From contig JAQJZZ010000007.1 of NCBI GenBank assembly GCA_030077755.1, positions 1,054,001 through 1,118,000 of the forward strand: a stretch of DNA of 64,000 nucleotides, read 5' to 3'. The notes beneath the pieces are model-generated. The model was not told where the DNA came from, searched no databases, and saw only the letters and a list, made by a program, of their open reading frames with translations. Origin of the DNA: Filosporella fistucella (Eukaryota > Ascomycota > Leotiomycetes > Helotiales). Below, piece after piece: positions 35,380 to 46,829 of the stretch; positions within the stretch are counted from its first letter, which is position 1, and each line of letters starts with the position of its first letter. The position numbers and the translations under genes were made by a program.

Positions 35380-36054
35380 TATGTAGACTATTGTGCTGCA
35401 CCTGCAGCGGAAAAGCCAATTATCGTACAATGAACATGAGCCCACAAGTAAGGAGAGATCCGGACGGGAACAACCGGGGAACTAAGACTGGTAGAAAGGA
35501 ACTGTGGGTGGAACGAGAATGACAGAATTATAGTTGACCTCAATTCTGCAAAAGTCATGAATGGCACCATTAAGCAAACAACAAGTTTAACCCGGGGTGT
35601 TTGCTCGTTTTGGGTGCCTGAGAATTCAAACAAGAAATGGGTACCTCAGGGCAGGCACCAGAACGCAGCCCAGTGGAGTGGAGGCCAGGATAGACAACAG
35701 AGCCAGAGGCTGACCTGCAAGGAACATCTGAATACAAAGAGACAAACGCCATCGAAGTCATCCGTTCTTCCCAAAGCATACATCCATTCCATTCTTTTAG
35801 TCGCCCGCATGTTCTTTGTGGCACACCTTTGATTCACGTGATAGATTCCGGCCAGGCAGGGGTTCCACCTGCTCAGTCAGTCAGTCATTCACCGCCAAAC
35901 TAGCGTACTCACAGCCCCGCGCCTCTTATTAGGCAGGCAGGAACCTCCATCATCAACCTCATCCCGCCATCTCTACAAGTACAACCACATCAACCCACTT
36001 CCATCTCAAAGAAACCTTCACAAATCCACAACAGATATTCGAAGATCAGACACT
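35380..36054. other. Divergent promoter region of HEM13 and ATG8
   Basis: 675 bp between head-to-head genes. It includes CACGTGAT at 35835 and CAGTCAGTCAGTC-type short repeats near 35873-35885. Short frames on both strands are not considered genes. Confidence 0.5.
35835..35842 (+). promoter_or_regulatory. CACGTGAT element before ATG8
   Basis: Octamer in the context TTCACGTGAT, 212 bp before the ATG8 start codon and in the same orientation. Confidence 0.4.
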
Positions 36055-36638
36055 ATGCGATCCAAGTTTAAGGACGAGCACCCCTTCGAGAAGAGGAAAG
36101 CTGAGGCCGAGCGCATAGTATGTACCCAGCTCCGTCATCCTCCGTCTTCTTTGATCATAGCTAACTGCATGCTTCTCCAGCGCCAGAAGTACTCCGACCG
36201 TATCCCGGTGATCTGCGAGAAGGTCGAGAAATCCGACATCGCGACCATCGACAAGAAGAAATACCTAGTCCCAGCTGACCTCACCGTGGGTCAGTTCGTC
36301 TACGTAATCCGCAAGCGCATCAAGCTCTCCCCAGAGAAGGCCATCTTCATCTTCGTCGATGAGGTCTTGCCACCCACCGCTGCACTCATGAGCTCAATTT
36401 ACGAGGAGCATAAGGATGAAGATGGGTACGTTATCAAGTTTCATTGCTTATCGAGAGTGGGGCGTGGTGTCATCGAAGTTCGGAGCCATCGCTCTGCTCA
36501 GGAGTCCCATGTGTCATCCCTTGGATATACTACGACACACAAAATGTTGAAGCAGCACAGAAGCTAATATAATCTAGGTTCCTTTACATTTCCTACTCCG
36601 GCGAGAATACCTTCGGTGATTTCCCATCAACCACCTAA
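36055..36638 (+). CDS. ATG8: Autophagy ubiquitin-like modifier Atg8
   Basis: Ubiquitin-like protein that is conjugated to phosphatidylethanolamine on autophagosome membranes; 122 aa. Exons 36055-36117, 36181-36425 and 36578-36638 join in phase. The N-terminus [20 protein letters not shown] and the core [29 protein letters not shown] and [10 protein letters not shown] are near-invariant in the family. The last exon gives the processed end SGENTFG, where Atg4 cuts after Gly, followed by a five-residue tail DFPSTT-type (D-F-P-S-T-T). Intron 2 must be removed to reach the reactive glycine; reading through it ends in an unrelated tail. It is head to head with HEM13. Confidence 0.97.
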
Positions 36639-37171
36639 ACTCCTCTTCAAGATCACCTCAAACGAATCTTCTCTGGTCTTTCTCACGGTGAACAACTCTC
36701 GGCGTTCAGGTTCTCGGTGGCGATAACCGGGCTCATGTGCAATAAACAATCATCCAAATGGCAGTTTTCCTTCCTTTCTTCCCTTTCAGCGGTTACGAGG
36801 TAGTGAAGGTGATGAATCTATCGATAGCAGTGGGGAGCTGCACAGGCTGCGGGTGAAGGGGCATGGAATGAACGGGATTTGTTTGTACGGAAGGGGAAAC
36901 CGCTTTCGGTCTCTTATGGCTTGGGAATAGGTACATTACGCTGCTTTCTGCCATTCATTAAGTTCATGTGACACTTGATCATGTGGGTGATTAATATGAT
37001 TGTATTGTTAGACCTGGGTGGTCTGAAAAGGTCACTGTGCACCTTCGTCCTACAGACAATTCCGAATCTACCTAACGAACCTGTGATGAATATCCTTTCG
37101 GACTACCAAGAATATGTACTATTTCTCTGGTGAATCCTACTTCAGACCTGATCATGTTATAGAAACAAAGT
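36639..37171. other. Convergent spacer, about 0.5 kb
   Basis: 3' flanks of ATG8 and of the minus-strand hypothetical gene. No gene is seen. Confidence 0.45.
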
Positions 37172-39431
37172 TCAGAAGAAATCTTTGATATGAGGTCTGC
37201 TTTTCGATTTGCCAAATGAGACCTTAACTGACCCCTTAACTGAACCCCAAACATAATTCATTTTCTTCCTCAATGTACGTCGCTTTGGGTTATTGTCTCT
37301 GTATTTCTCGGAGACTTTGAGTAAAGACGGTTGCTCTTGGGATGGGGCAAAATCATCGGCTTTCTCCTCTGTTAAGCCATGCCCATTTGCCGATAAGGTT
37401 TCGACATGAACTACCGGCGGCAAATCGTTACCTCCAATTGAAGGATTATTATCTGCCTCGATTTTGACCTTCCGCTGTCTGGAAATGTCGGGCATCAAGC
37501 TGTCAATGTCCGTCGCGGTGGTTGTGGAGAATGAGCCGCAGCGGCTTATCAGCAGATCTTGAAGACCGAGCGGCATTTTGTCCATTGTTGAGTCACCATC
37601 AACTGCCACAACTGACTCAGGAATCTGATCTTCAAAGTCTTGGCGTGGGTCGAGGTGTGGAACAGGTTCACTTTTCGGGTCGGCGAAACGGTTTGGCGCA
37701 GAATGTGCTTGTCGTTCTTCATGTCCAGCTTCATCCCAGACGAGTGTATCAAGATCATCACACATCAAGGAAAGAGCCTTATCTTCAGGTTGTTCAGCAG
37801 GTTCTTTGGGTGGTGGTGAGATGTCGGCTGGCATATTATGAAAAGCTCTGGCCCAATTGTATGATTTCATTCCCAACTCAAAGTCCAAGAGCTGTGTAGA
37901 AGAGTCTTCGAGGTCTGGAAAGCCAGAATCCGTAGATGCATTCCTTGAAAAGATCGAAATACCCATTGTAGTGCCCATCGAATTCTTGGACTTCACCGCT
38001 GGGTCACGGAGAGAAAACTCGGACCCTTTCTGGTTCGTGATATGCCTTCTCCTTTGCTGAAAAATTGAACATTGTTCAACATCTGATAGGCATGAAAAGT
38101 TATCCATTTCATGCTCTGAGAAAGGTATTCCCCGCTTCGAAGCATTTACTTGGAACTCAAGTTGTTTGTATGATCTGATAAAGAACTTTTGCTGGTCTTC
38201 AGCCATCCATTCAAATGCATCCAAGAAGCTTGAATTAAGATCACTGGACTTAATATTGGCTGCCCGGAGCAGGTCATTTGCTCGAACCCATTGCCTTAAG
38301 GCCCGGAATGTAATCCACCGAGCGTTTTCTGCCACCCACTCTCCAGGGTCGTGGCGACAAACCATCTGGACGAATTCGTGCTCGGTCAAGTTCGTAGGAT
38401 AAAGGTCCCAAGACTGTTGATGTCAGAACAGGGCCAAATTTTTTATCCAACTGCATTTCTAGAATATTAGAATGAACAGTAAGAGATCTTACCTGCAGGA
38501 GTCTGATCGCAAGATCCCAATATGAGCCTGACTCATTTGCATAGTGCAGGCGAGCAACATAACCATAGGAGTAGTCATGGATGCCAGGAGGTGATGGTTT
38601 GAGCGTGACTCTAACATCGGCAGGTATCCCAGCAACCTCATTGTCTTCAACGTGAACGTTGCCAGGAAGTGTTCCAATGACTGCATCAACCCTAAATTGG
38701 TAGTCTTTTACGAGCAAGCTATCATCAGAGCCTGTATTATCGAAAGGCGTCAAAAGATTTGCTGCTTTTGTTGGAGTACGCGAACCGGAATTTTGATTAC
38801 TGCAAACACCCGCCTTAGAAGTACCGCCTACTGATTGTTTCTCTTTGCCTTTATGTTCCTGCGATTTGACCTTCTGGCCCGCTGATGAAGCCGATTTCTC
38901 GTTAGCCGGGACAGCAGTAAATTTGCCAGCTGAATTCAGACGCAGGTGCCATCTTCTTAGGAAAGGTCGATCGTCTCCAGTGTATGCTCCAGTCTTTGAG
39001 TTCCATTTAGAATCTTCATCATATATATTAATGCCAGAGTTCTCAAGTCGCTCTACATCTGGTCTGGCCACTTCGGTCGGTGGTGCACTCTTGTCTGAAG
39101 GTAAAGAAATGGTGTCCTGAACTGTATCGGAGGAGGGTATTTGGGGTTCTTTGTCAATAACAACAGGAGATAAGCTGCGGTTGCGAATGGATGGGGTCAG
39201 TTTCCTCGTAAGATGGCTTCCGTCCCCCTGAGAAGGCTTCAGAGCAGTAGATGTTTCCAGATTCTTGACAATCTCAATCTCCTTTAAGGATATTGTAGTC
39301 AGAGCGTCGGATGATGTGCTCCAGGAAAAGTCGCGACGAGAAGGCACGCATAAAGTATATGACCGGTCGGTTTTGGCCTTGTTATGCATGATTACCATGC
39401 TAGGGTACGCTCTCTCCAGGGAAACCAACAT
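37172..39431 (-). CDS. Hypothetical fungal protein (726 aa), largely disordered
   Basis: Two long frames join across one intron: exon 39431-38493 ends LAIRLLQ and exon 38413-37172 begins SWDLYPTNLTEHEFVQMV, both in phase, with a GTAAGA donor and CAACAG acceptor. The N-terminal 250 residues are Ser/Lys/Pro-rich and look disordered. A central block that looks folded contains DYQFRVDAVIGTLPGN, DVRVTLKPSPPGIHDYSYGYVARLHYAN and, after the splice, HDPGEWVAENARWITFRALRQW. The C-terminal half is again low complexity and ends in a basic tail (NPKRRTLRKKMNYVWG). I do not recognise a named domain. Start: first ATG in the frame with acceptable context; an upstream part of the gene is possible. Confidence 0.7.
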
Positions 39432-39756
39432 GGTAATTGAAGTGGGCAGTGAGAACAATGTCGCTTGTTAATAACCTGTATTGAAGGAATAAAGCGAAGC
39501 TAGAACTAATACATTTGCAGGCAAGAATGATAATTGCTGTCTGTAGTTGTATTATACCAATGTGGTTCGTGCAGAAGATTTGTGGATGTCGTTGAAGCTG
39601 GAAATCCGCCCTCTGGGAGTCTAATTGGATGGGAATCAGTGGGGGACGCTCCTCCCTCTTCCACAGATCCGTCCATTACATGTACTATGAGTAGTTCTGG
39701 TCGTCGAACCGCTCCTACCGCTTGTGGTGTCCTTTGGGCTGAATCGCTGGTTCGCC

Positions 39757-40002
39757 CTACTTCTTCTGCCCAGACGATTCTACGTTATTGCGGAGCCCAA
39801 TTCTTCTGTGGACGTTTGGTTAATTAGTGATTCCCCAACGGTTTCAAGTACAATACCTTAATCCGGCATCAATTGTATGCTGTGTGCTCCGGCCAAGCTC
39901 TTTCTCCTCGCGGCTGATGCGCGTTGCAGCAGCAGAAAGACCGATAAAGAGAGCGAATACTGGGTCGCCGACCTTCGATATGAGATGATTTGGAGCAGGC
40001 AT
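39757..40002 (-). CDS. NCE101-like small membrane protein
   Basis: Two exons, 40002-39857 and 39805-39757, encode 64 aa: MPAPNHLISKVGDPVFALF opens the protein, a hydrophobic stretch DPVFALFIGLSAAATRI follows, then RISREEKELGRS. This arrangement (short N-terminus, one membrane helix after a K-x-x-DP motif, then an Arg/Glu-rich region) matches Nce101/NCE101, a small protein named in yeast for non-classical export, though its real role is unsettled. The 51-bp intron (GTATTG to CCACAG, CTAAT branch) must be removed to give the basic tail RRIGLRNNVESSGQKK; without it the frame stops after three residues. It is easily missed because of its size. Confidence 0.75.
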
Positions 40003-40368
40003 ATTTGATTTATTGTGCGTAAATAATGACAATTGATCTAAAGTAACCTATGGTCAGGGTTGGAGTCGGGATGAAGGAGTGAGGTTCTACGATCGTTCCC
40101 GCAAGATAGATGCTAACTCTCCAGAGCGAGCAGGGCTCCACTATTTCACATGATCCAAATCACCTCAGCTGGCGGTTCTCCAAATTGCATAAGAAAGTCT
40201 TGTTCGGATTCATTTTCTGGAGTCGAGTTTCTTTTGTTCGATTCAATGATCTGGCCGTTACAAATTATTTACAAGGAATTGCCAATTATATCGTTCTAAG
40301 CCTGAGCAAACGCCATTTTTTCCATCCCGGCCTTTTCTATCCATTTATTTATACCAAGCGACGGGCCC
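40003..40368. other. Intergenic, about 0.37 kb
   Basis: Promoter of the small NCE101-like gene and 3' flank of GGC1. No gene is seen. Confidence 0.45.
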
Positions 40369-41650
40369 CTATTTCTTTGAAAGTGCAATGTCGAAAGCTG
40401 GTATGAGTGTTTGAGCGAGCCAAAAGGAGAAGACAAGTTTTGGTCCGGTCATCAACAACTATGACATGTATTAGCTGATGCTGTCAAAATATATTCTGGG
40501 TTCATGAATACCTTTGGTACCAAGCCCTTGAAAAAACTGGTGATTCCTTCATTCTTCATCATGCTTCCAACAATCTTGAATCCACTTTCTGGATTCTCGA
40601 AATTTCGGTTCTGAATACGGGTTTTGACAACATCGAGCGGTGCAGAGACCAATAGGGAGGCAGAAGCACCAGCAATTGACGCGACAAAGTTTTGGAACCA
40701 GGACGCCTTGTTGTAGTCCGAGAGGCCGAAGAAATAACCCTTGGTAAATGCTGATCCTCCAAAAAGCTATTTGTGCGTGAGAAGATGGTCAAAACCTAGG
40801 GCAGGATACACTTACAGCAAAAGAGCCAGGAGCATTTCTTGCAGCAGTCCAGCCCCAACCTCTGTATAATCCAAAACCTTCATCCCTCACAATTCTAACA
40901 ACTCCACGTCCTCTGAATGCTTCTGGGTTTGTCTGTCTCTTGATTTTCAGGACATCGAGAGGGAGAAGAACAATTTCACCAATTCCGATTAAGCTGGACC
41001 TGAACTTAGATATGGACAGTGTGTAGCATGCGGTGAACTTACCTTCCTGCGAACGAGTGCATCATTGCCTTTCCAGTCTTGGGTCCAAATGTGTCGTCAA
41101 ATACCTTTCCGTGGTTTTTGGATAGGTAATCACGGACAAATGGTTGGCCACCATACTTGTAGATTCTTTGTAGTACCTAGCAATATCAGCCATCAATCTC
41201 AGAGGCCATACGAGTACCACTAACCTTGTATCCCGCAGCATACCCAAGACCTGGAAAGAGGGAAGTGAACTTCTTTGCAGCTGTGGCTCCCGACTTGTCC
41301 TTGAAAATGACCTTATTCAATTGTGACGCAGAGACAATCTGTAGCAAATTAGCATTCGCAGACGAGAAATCTCCGGTGTTGTGAATCCCACCTTTCCTTG
41401 ATTGCTCATCAGCCGCTTTGCAATTGTATCGACCTTCAATCTATCAGTCTTGTTCATATCATTAGGAAGAAATCGCAGCATACGGGGTGGAAGACGGCCA
41501 GCTCAGCAATTCCAGCAGATCCTTCAATGAGTTAGCAGACATGATAAATTTTGCAGGGCTACAATCAAACGTACCTGAACCCAATAATCTTGCCAAGGTG
41601 GATTCCGTCTTGAAGTCCTTCGATGCGCCGGCTGGGGCAATAGGAGACAT
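40369..41650 (-). CDS. GGC1: Mitochondrial GTP/GDP carrier
   Basis: Mitochondrial carrier family protein of the inner membrane, exchanging GTP and GDP; yeast Ggc1 is needed for mitochondrial GTP supply and iron balance. It has at least seven exons with short introns. Pieces in order are TLARLLGSG, SAGIAELAVFHP then VDTIAKRLMSNQGK (first carrier signature, P-x-D), SLFPGLGYAAGYKVLQRIYK, SLIGIGEIVLLPLDVLKIKR (second signature), GWGWTAARNAPGSFALFGG and LLVSAPLDVVKTRIQNR (third signature). The last exon at 40369 restores the final helix GPKLVFSFWLAQ. The high identity to the known yeast protein in these blocks, including RQTNPE and IQNRNF, makes the assignment firm. The start MSPIAPAGAS is the first ATG before the conserved LARLLG. 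Confidence 0.92.
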
Positions 41651-42391
41651 TTTGGCAATTGACGGAGATAAGGGATTGATGGGAGAATTGAATGAAGAAG
41701 ATTGGGTTCGAGGAAGAGCTGAGAGGTGCGAGGAGAATGGGATGGGAAAGGATGTGGGGAGGATGGTATGCTTGAAATGAATTCTATGTCAACTTTTTTT
41801 TTGTCTCTGCCTCGTGTGATTCTTGCATTTTGCTTTCCGACCCCAGTCAAAGCTTTCAGGTGGGCCTATCACCACCTCAGATTCGGGGTCTTGCTGCATG
41901 CGCCCCTATATTACTCGGCACCACTCACTCAGATAGCGACATCTTGCGTGCCAAGCCCAGGTGATAGTACAAGAAAACCTGCAACTTTTTTTTTCTTCGT
42001 TCTCCCAAGGAACATTTGGGAAATGTACTTTATCCTTGTCAGATACACAAAAAGTTTGAAAATCCCACCCAACAGTCACCTCGGATTTGCAAATCTCCAT
42101 ATCTGCTGTGGAACATCGCCTGGTTAAAATTGCAGATGATAGAAATTCTTCTGGTCAACCAATTTAGTTTTAGATATTAACGTCATGTTAACAGAAATAA
42201 TACAAGTCGAATGTGTATTTATTTGCCTTATGCTGCTCAAAAGAACAACTCAGCAAATCTAATGGTATCAATCACAAAGTCGTCCGCTGGTTATTGCCAC
42301 ATTCCGACTCAACGCCGGTTCCAAATATGCAGTAGATGACGCCGGCCCATGCAAATCCTCGCCCTAAAATGACACAAGCTTTGTCGCTGAA
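41651..42391. other. Intergenic, about 0.74 kb
   Basis: Promoter of GGC1 and 3' flank of RPC82. It contains T-runs at about 41792-41801 and 41986-41994. No gene is supported. Confidence 0.45.
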
Positions 42392-44618
42392 CTAGAAATC
42401 ACGAAATATCCCAACCAAACCATCCAACCGGCCAATATGCCCAAGCAAACTATCTTCTCTACGCCGAATCTCCTGAAGCTCATTCAATTGTGCTGGTTCC
42501 AGGTACTCCGCCGGATCCAGGTCTCTAACGTCAGAACGTTCGGTGCAAGACAAAACTTCATTGGCTCGACGTTTTTCGATATTGAGACGTTCATAGCACC
42601 TCGATATATTTTTGTAGATGCTGTCCAGGAGTATGGTAGAGACTCTTTCTGTATCAAAGAACCAGAGGTACATTGTGCGACTCGGTGTGCGATTGCTGTC
42701 CCTTGGAACTTCTTGAATGTCAACGATACCGGCCATTTGCATCTCTGCTAGTTTGGTCCGTACATCCTTTTGCTTTAATAGAGCCATATTCGGCAACTGC
42801 TTCTCATCCATCTTCCCAAATTTTCTCATGATTCGAGCTAGACGGTGGCCAGGTGTGCCGAAATTTTCTAAAAGCATCGCGTCTAATTCTGCCTCTTGCA
42901 TTGCATGAATAATACCCTCAAAATCAACAGTCCATTCACCCAGTCCACGGGTTCCGCATTTACGAACAAACTTGCAGTCTTCGGCAGCCAAGAGCTGCAA
43001 ATGTTTTTTGATATGCTCGACTCGGTCTCCTCGACTGTCTGGGGCAGAGCTTTGTGGAGTCGGAAGTTTGTCTTCAAAAGTGACTCGAGTCCGGGTAGAA
43101 GGTACAGGAAGGTCGTCATCGAATGGATCACCCTCCTCGTCGTTTTCGATTCCATTAAGTTGGTGTTCTTCCTCAGGCTCGCCATCATCCATGCTAACAT
43201 CTCCTCCTTCGTCTGTCCTTTGCTTCTTGGACTTGACCCTGCTTTCTGGCGACCGTGTAAAGTCCATCTTGCCTATGCCAAGACTAACATTGAACGCTTT
43301 TCCAATAACAGCTTCAATTTCTGTAGATGTGAACGTTGGTCCGTCGCCCGGGTCTGTCGTTTCATCGATCATTGGATCCAGCTGACACCTGGCAATCTTG
43401 TCTTCTAAAAGTCGAAGGCCTTCGGCATAAATTCGAGACGTATTTTCGCCAATCCGGTCGCGTGCGAATGCTACAAGTGCCTGATTACGAAGTATCACAG
43501 TGCACTTGGCGTAGTTTATACGTACAACCAAGTTTGGCTTAAAACGATGTTAGCATTCTTCTCCCGCGTCAGGAAGCCTAAAACCCACGTCAAGTCTCGT
43601 TTCGTCTTCATCAAGAATATGATCACCATTAGTGGCGACATTGCCGTTGGAGAGTTTTATCCGTTTGCTGGCGCCATTGGCCCCATTTACAGCTCCGTTT
43701 AAAGGTCTCTTTTTGCCCTTCACCTTCCACGCTCGGCTTTCTCTGAGGTCTCGCAATCGCGCCTGAACCTTTACTTTGAGTTCCTCTTTTTGCTTTGCAC
43801 CCTTCGTACTACCAGCAAAATGTGTTTGCAAAAGCTCACGCTCGATTTCATTATATATGTCTGTTGGGCTGCGGGACATGCCTTCGATGACAAGCTCAAC
43901 GTAACCAGACTCTAGCAGTCGCTCCAGGATGGAATGCAGTTGCCCAGTTGATATTTCCGACTTCTCCTGATATTTTTCGCCATCAATGGGGGCATCGCCG
44001 TTGGTATGACCATTACCTTGGAGACTTCGCTTTGACTCATATGCGTCTGTGAGATCCGATATTCTAGTGCTGCCTAGCAGAAACAGATTTTGAACCACAT
44101 CTCTAGCTGCACTCCCAAACTTGGTTTCGATAATATCCATAATCTTGCCAGATCGGATCAAGCCATATGCAGCATCCGCGTTTGCTTCGTACTGCGTAAT
44201 TCCGGTGCTAGATTCAGTATTGTAATAAACAAGGCCTTGCTGAACGAGGACGACCATGCCATGTCGTAGTTGATAGCGAGAAAGTAGAGTGTGTTTAGAT
44301 ATCGCTGAGAGCGACAATCGTCCGCGTCTTAGCAAAACTGTGAAAATGCGCTGTAGTTGGAGTCAGAGATGACCAAGTATAAGCAAACTACTGAGGCTCA
44401 AGAGAGAATAAAAATGACGCGAAGAAACAGATAATGGATAGAAAAACATGTGGCACACATACAGAGGCTAATTCTCCATAAGTTTCGTCGACAAGCAAAG
44501 CACAAAGCTCAACGGCATGCTTTGACTATCAAAGAATCAGTCATTGCTCAAGCTGGAAGAAGGCGGTCATCGCAACATGCACCTTCCCGATGCGACTCTG
44601 CCAACTTACTCGAGACAT
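42392..44618 (-). CDS. RPC82: DNA-directed RNA polymerase III subunit RPC82 (C82/RPC3)
   Basis: Subunit of the RNA polymerase III initiation subcomplex (with C34 and C31), related to TFIIE-alpha by its winged-helix domains; nuclear. Exons 44618-44610 (only nine nucleotides, MSR), 44519-44463, 44350-43589 and 43537-42392 give 657 aa in phase. Signature segments are HAVELCALLVDETYGELASR, RIFTVLLRRGRLSL, RYQLRHGMVVLVQQGLV, PNLVVRINYAKCTVILRN and, near the end, TMYLWFFDTER. The intron at 43588-43538 (GTGGGT, GCTAAC, TTAAG) removes an in-frame TAA that would otherwise split the gene. The middle carries an acidic insertion (DVSMDDGEPEEE). It shares a 295-bp divergent promoter with QCR2. Confidence 0.93.
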
Positions 44619-44913
44619 TTTGCGTTGCTGCTAGAGATTATCCCCGGATCTCTAGAGCTTCCACAGATACTACCGGTGCTTCATTGACAATTTTGAGGTT
44701 GATATTCGTGTAGTTCTTCTCAGTGTAATTATTTTCGCGGGTGGGGACGATTTGATCCCCCGCCAAAATTCACAAAAAGTCTGGTGTTTCTCGCTAGCGC
44801 CTAACCACTTCGATGTTAGCCTTTCACAGCCCGAAGATTTGAGCTTCAACGACCTCGCATCTCACGGCCCATACGCAGGACATTGTCACTTTCAACCACC
44901 AATTCCCCAAACA
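44619..44913. promoter_or_regulatory. Compact divergent promoter of RPC82 and QCR2
   Basis: 295 bp between the start codons of two head-to-head housekeeping genes. No CACGTG core was seen. A T/A-rich stretch lies at 44700-44745. Confidence 0.45.
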
Positions 44914-46481
44914 ATGATCTCACGGTCGGCGATTGGAAGAAACGCACAGCTTGCCCTTCGCAGGCAATGCTGTGCAAAGCCCACTAATCGTCGTGGCCTT
45001 GCTGCAGCTGTTTCCGGATCAACCTCCTTCTCGTACGATACCGCGGATGTTGGCGGCGTCAAGGTAGCCAGCAGAGATGTAGCAGGACCAACTACGAAGC
45101 TTGCTGTTGTTGCAAAAGCAGGAACAAGATATCAAACAGCTCCAGGTTTGACCTCGGGACTGGAATTGTTCGCGTTCAAGGTGAGTAGGGTTCACATCCA
45201 GCAGAGACTCAATGGCAATACGAGAACCTTGACTAATGTTATTTGTCCCATAGAACACCTTCAAACGATCTGCTCTACGAATTACAAGAGAGTCTGAACT
45301 TCTTGGCAGCCAATTGAACGCATACCACACAAGAGAAGCCCTGGTTATCGAGGCCAAGTTCCTTCGCGAGGACCTTCCATACTTTACGGAATTGCTCGGG
45401 GAAGTGATTTCACAAACCAAGTATACTTGTTAGTTGTCACGATTTGAAGGAATGAAACAATATACTGATATAGCTTTCACAGCCCACGAGTACCACGAGG
45501 AGGTCGAGCCTTTGATCAAGCTCTCCCAGAAGAAGCTGCTCGGAAATGTATCAGAACTCGCTCTGAACTCTGCCCATGGCCTTGCTTTCCACCGAGGTCT
45601 CGGAACGCCTCTTTACCCATCTTCATCAACTCCTCTTTCGACCTACCTCAATGAGGAATCTATCTCATCCTTCGCCTCCAGCGCGTACGGAAAGTCAAAC
45701 ATCGCCGTCGTTGCAAATGGCGCAAGCCAAGCCGATCTGACAAAGTGGGTTGGTGAATTCTTCAAGGAGACTCCAAGCTCAACCAGCACACTCTCAAGTG
45801 AAGCAACCAAATATTACGGAGGAGAGGAGCGTATTGCCCACGATTCTGGTAACTCATTGGTCATTGCTTTCCCAGGCTCCAGCTCCTTCACTGCAGGAAA
45901 GTCATACAAGCCAGAAATTGCTGTTCTTGCTGCGCTTCTTGGTGGACAGTCAAGTATCAAGTGGTCGCCAGGGTTTTCACTTCTCTCGAAAGCTGCTTCG
46001 GCATTTTCTGGAGCACGAGCTTCGACATCACACTTTGCCTATTCTGATGCTGGGTTGCTCACCATTCAATTCAGTGGCTCTGCATCAGCTATTCGCAACG
46101 CTTCTGCTGAAGCTATCAAAGCAATCAAGACCATCTCAGAAGGCTCAGTCAGCAAGGAGGATATCACAAAGGCTGTCGCTCTTGCCAAATACCGTGCTTT
46201 GGAGGAGGGTCAAAACATTGAGTCTGGACTTGTGTCAACTGGTGCTGGTCTTGTTCAAGGTGGTAAGCCTTTCCAGATTGATGAGGTTGGCAAGAGTGTC
46301 GAATCTGTGACTGCAGAACAATTGAAATCGGTACGTATTCTCTAAATATGTAAGCTTCACGTCAATGGTACTAACATCTCGATAGGCGGCCAAGGCTCTT
46401 TTGGAAGGCAAGGCAACTGTTTCAGCGGTCGGAGATTTGTACGTTCTTCCGTATGCGGAAGAAATCGGGCTCAAGGTATAG
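44914..46481 (+). CDS. QCR2: Ubiquinol-cytochrome c reductase core protein 2
   Basis: Core subunit 2 of respiratory complex III, a non-catalytic M16 peptidase-like protein of the mitochondrial matrix side; 464 aa. Exons 44914-45180, 45254-45428, 45474-46330 and 46386-46481 join in phase. An Arg-rich presequence (SRSAIGRNAQLALRRQ) precedes the M16 domain. Typical segments are KLAVVAKAGTRYQTAPGLTS, FKNTFKRSALRITRESELLG, LNAYHTREALVIEAKFLRED and GGQSSIKWSPGFSLLSKA. The HxxEH zinc motif of active peptidases is absent, as expected for Qcr2. The C-terminus VSAVGDLYVLPYAEEIGL matches the family end. The start is the ATG opening the presequence. Confidence 0.95.
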
Positions 46482-46829
46482 ATGGTGGGCCATTTCGGGG
46501 GACCGGGTTGTATCAACAGCTCTTAAAGAATTAAAGTGTACTGTAGATATGAGAGCAATTTTACTTTGTGAAAAATAACGATATGGTATTGAATGACAAT
46601 GCATATGTGACGGTCTCTAAAACCCCCACTTAATAGTGATGTAGAGCTGGTTGTAGTCCTCGGAAACAAGATGCCTTCCATAAGTACCTGGGTTCACGGG
46701 TCGCTATCCACGTGATCATCGGCATCTTCCATGTCCAGATCTTGACATCCGAAGAACAATCTCAAGCTCAACAGCAACGCCAGCACCTCTTTAACAATAA
46801 AGCTCTCTCTACCTATCCAACTAGACACA
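46482..46829. other. Intergenic, about 0.35 kb
   Basis: 3' flank of QCR2 and promoter of ATP15, with the CACGTGAT element at 46709. Confidence 0.5.
46709..46716 (+). promoter_or_regulatory. CACGTGAT element before ATP15
   Basis: Octamer 113 bp before the ATP15 start codon, in the gene's orientation, in the context TCCACGTGATCATC. Confidence 0.4.

Noticed and set aside
41726..42127. 133-codon plus-strand frame between GGC1 and RPC82
   Set aside because: Lies in promoter-like DNA with T-runs; no protein features.
42896..43408. 170- and 137-codon plus-strand frames
   Set aside because: Shadows of the RPC82 coding exon.
43538..43549. In-frame TAA in RPC82 suggesting a pseudogene
   Set aside because: A phase-0 intron with GTGGGT donor, GCTAAC branch and TTAAG acceptor removes it and restores DPNLVVRINY.
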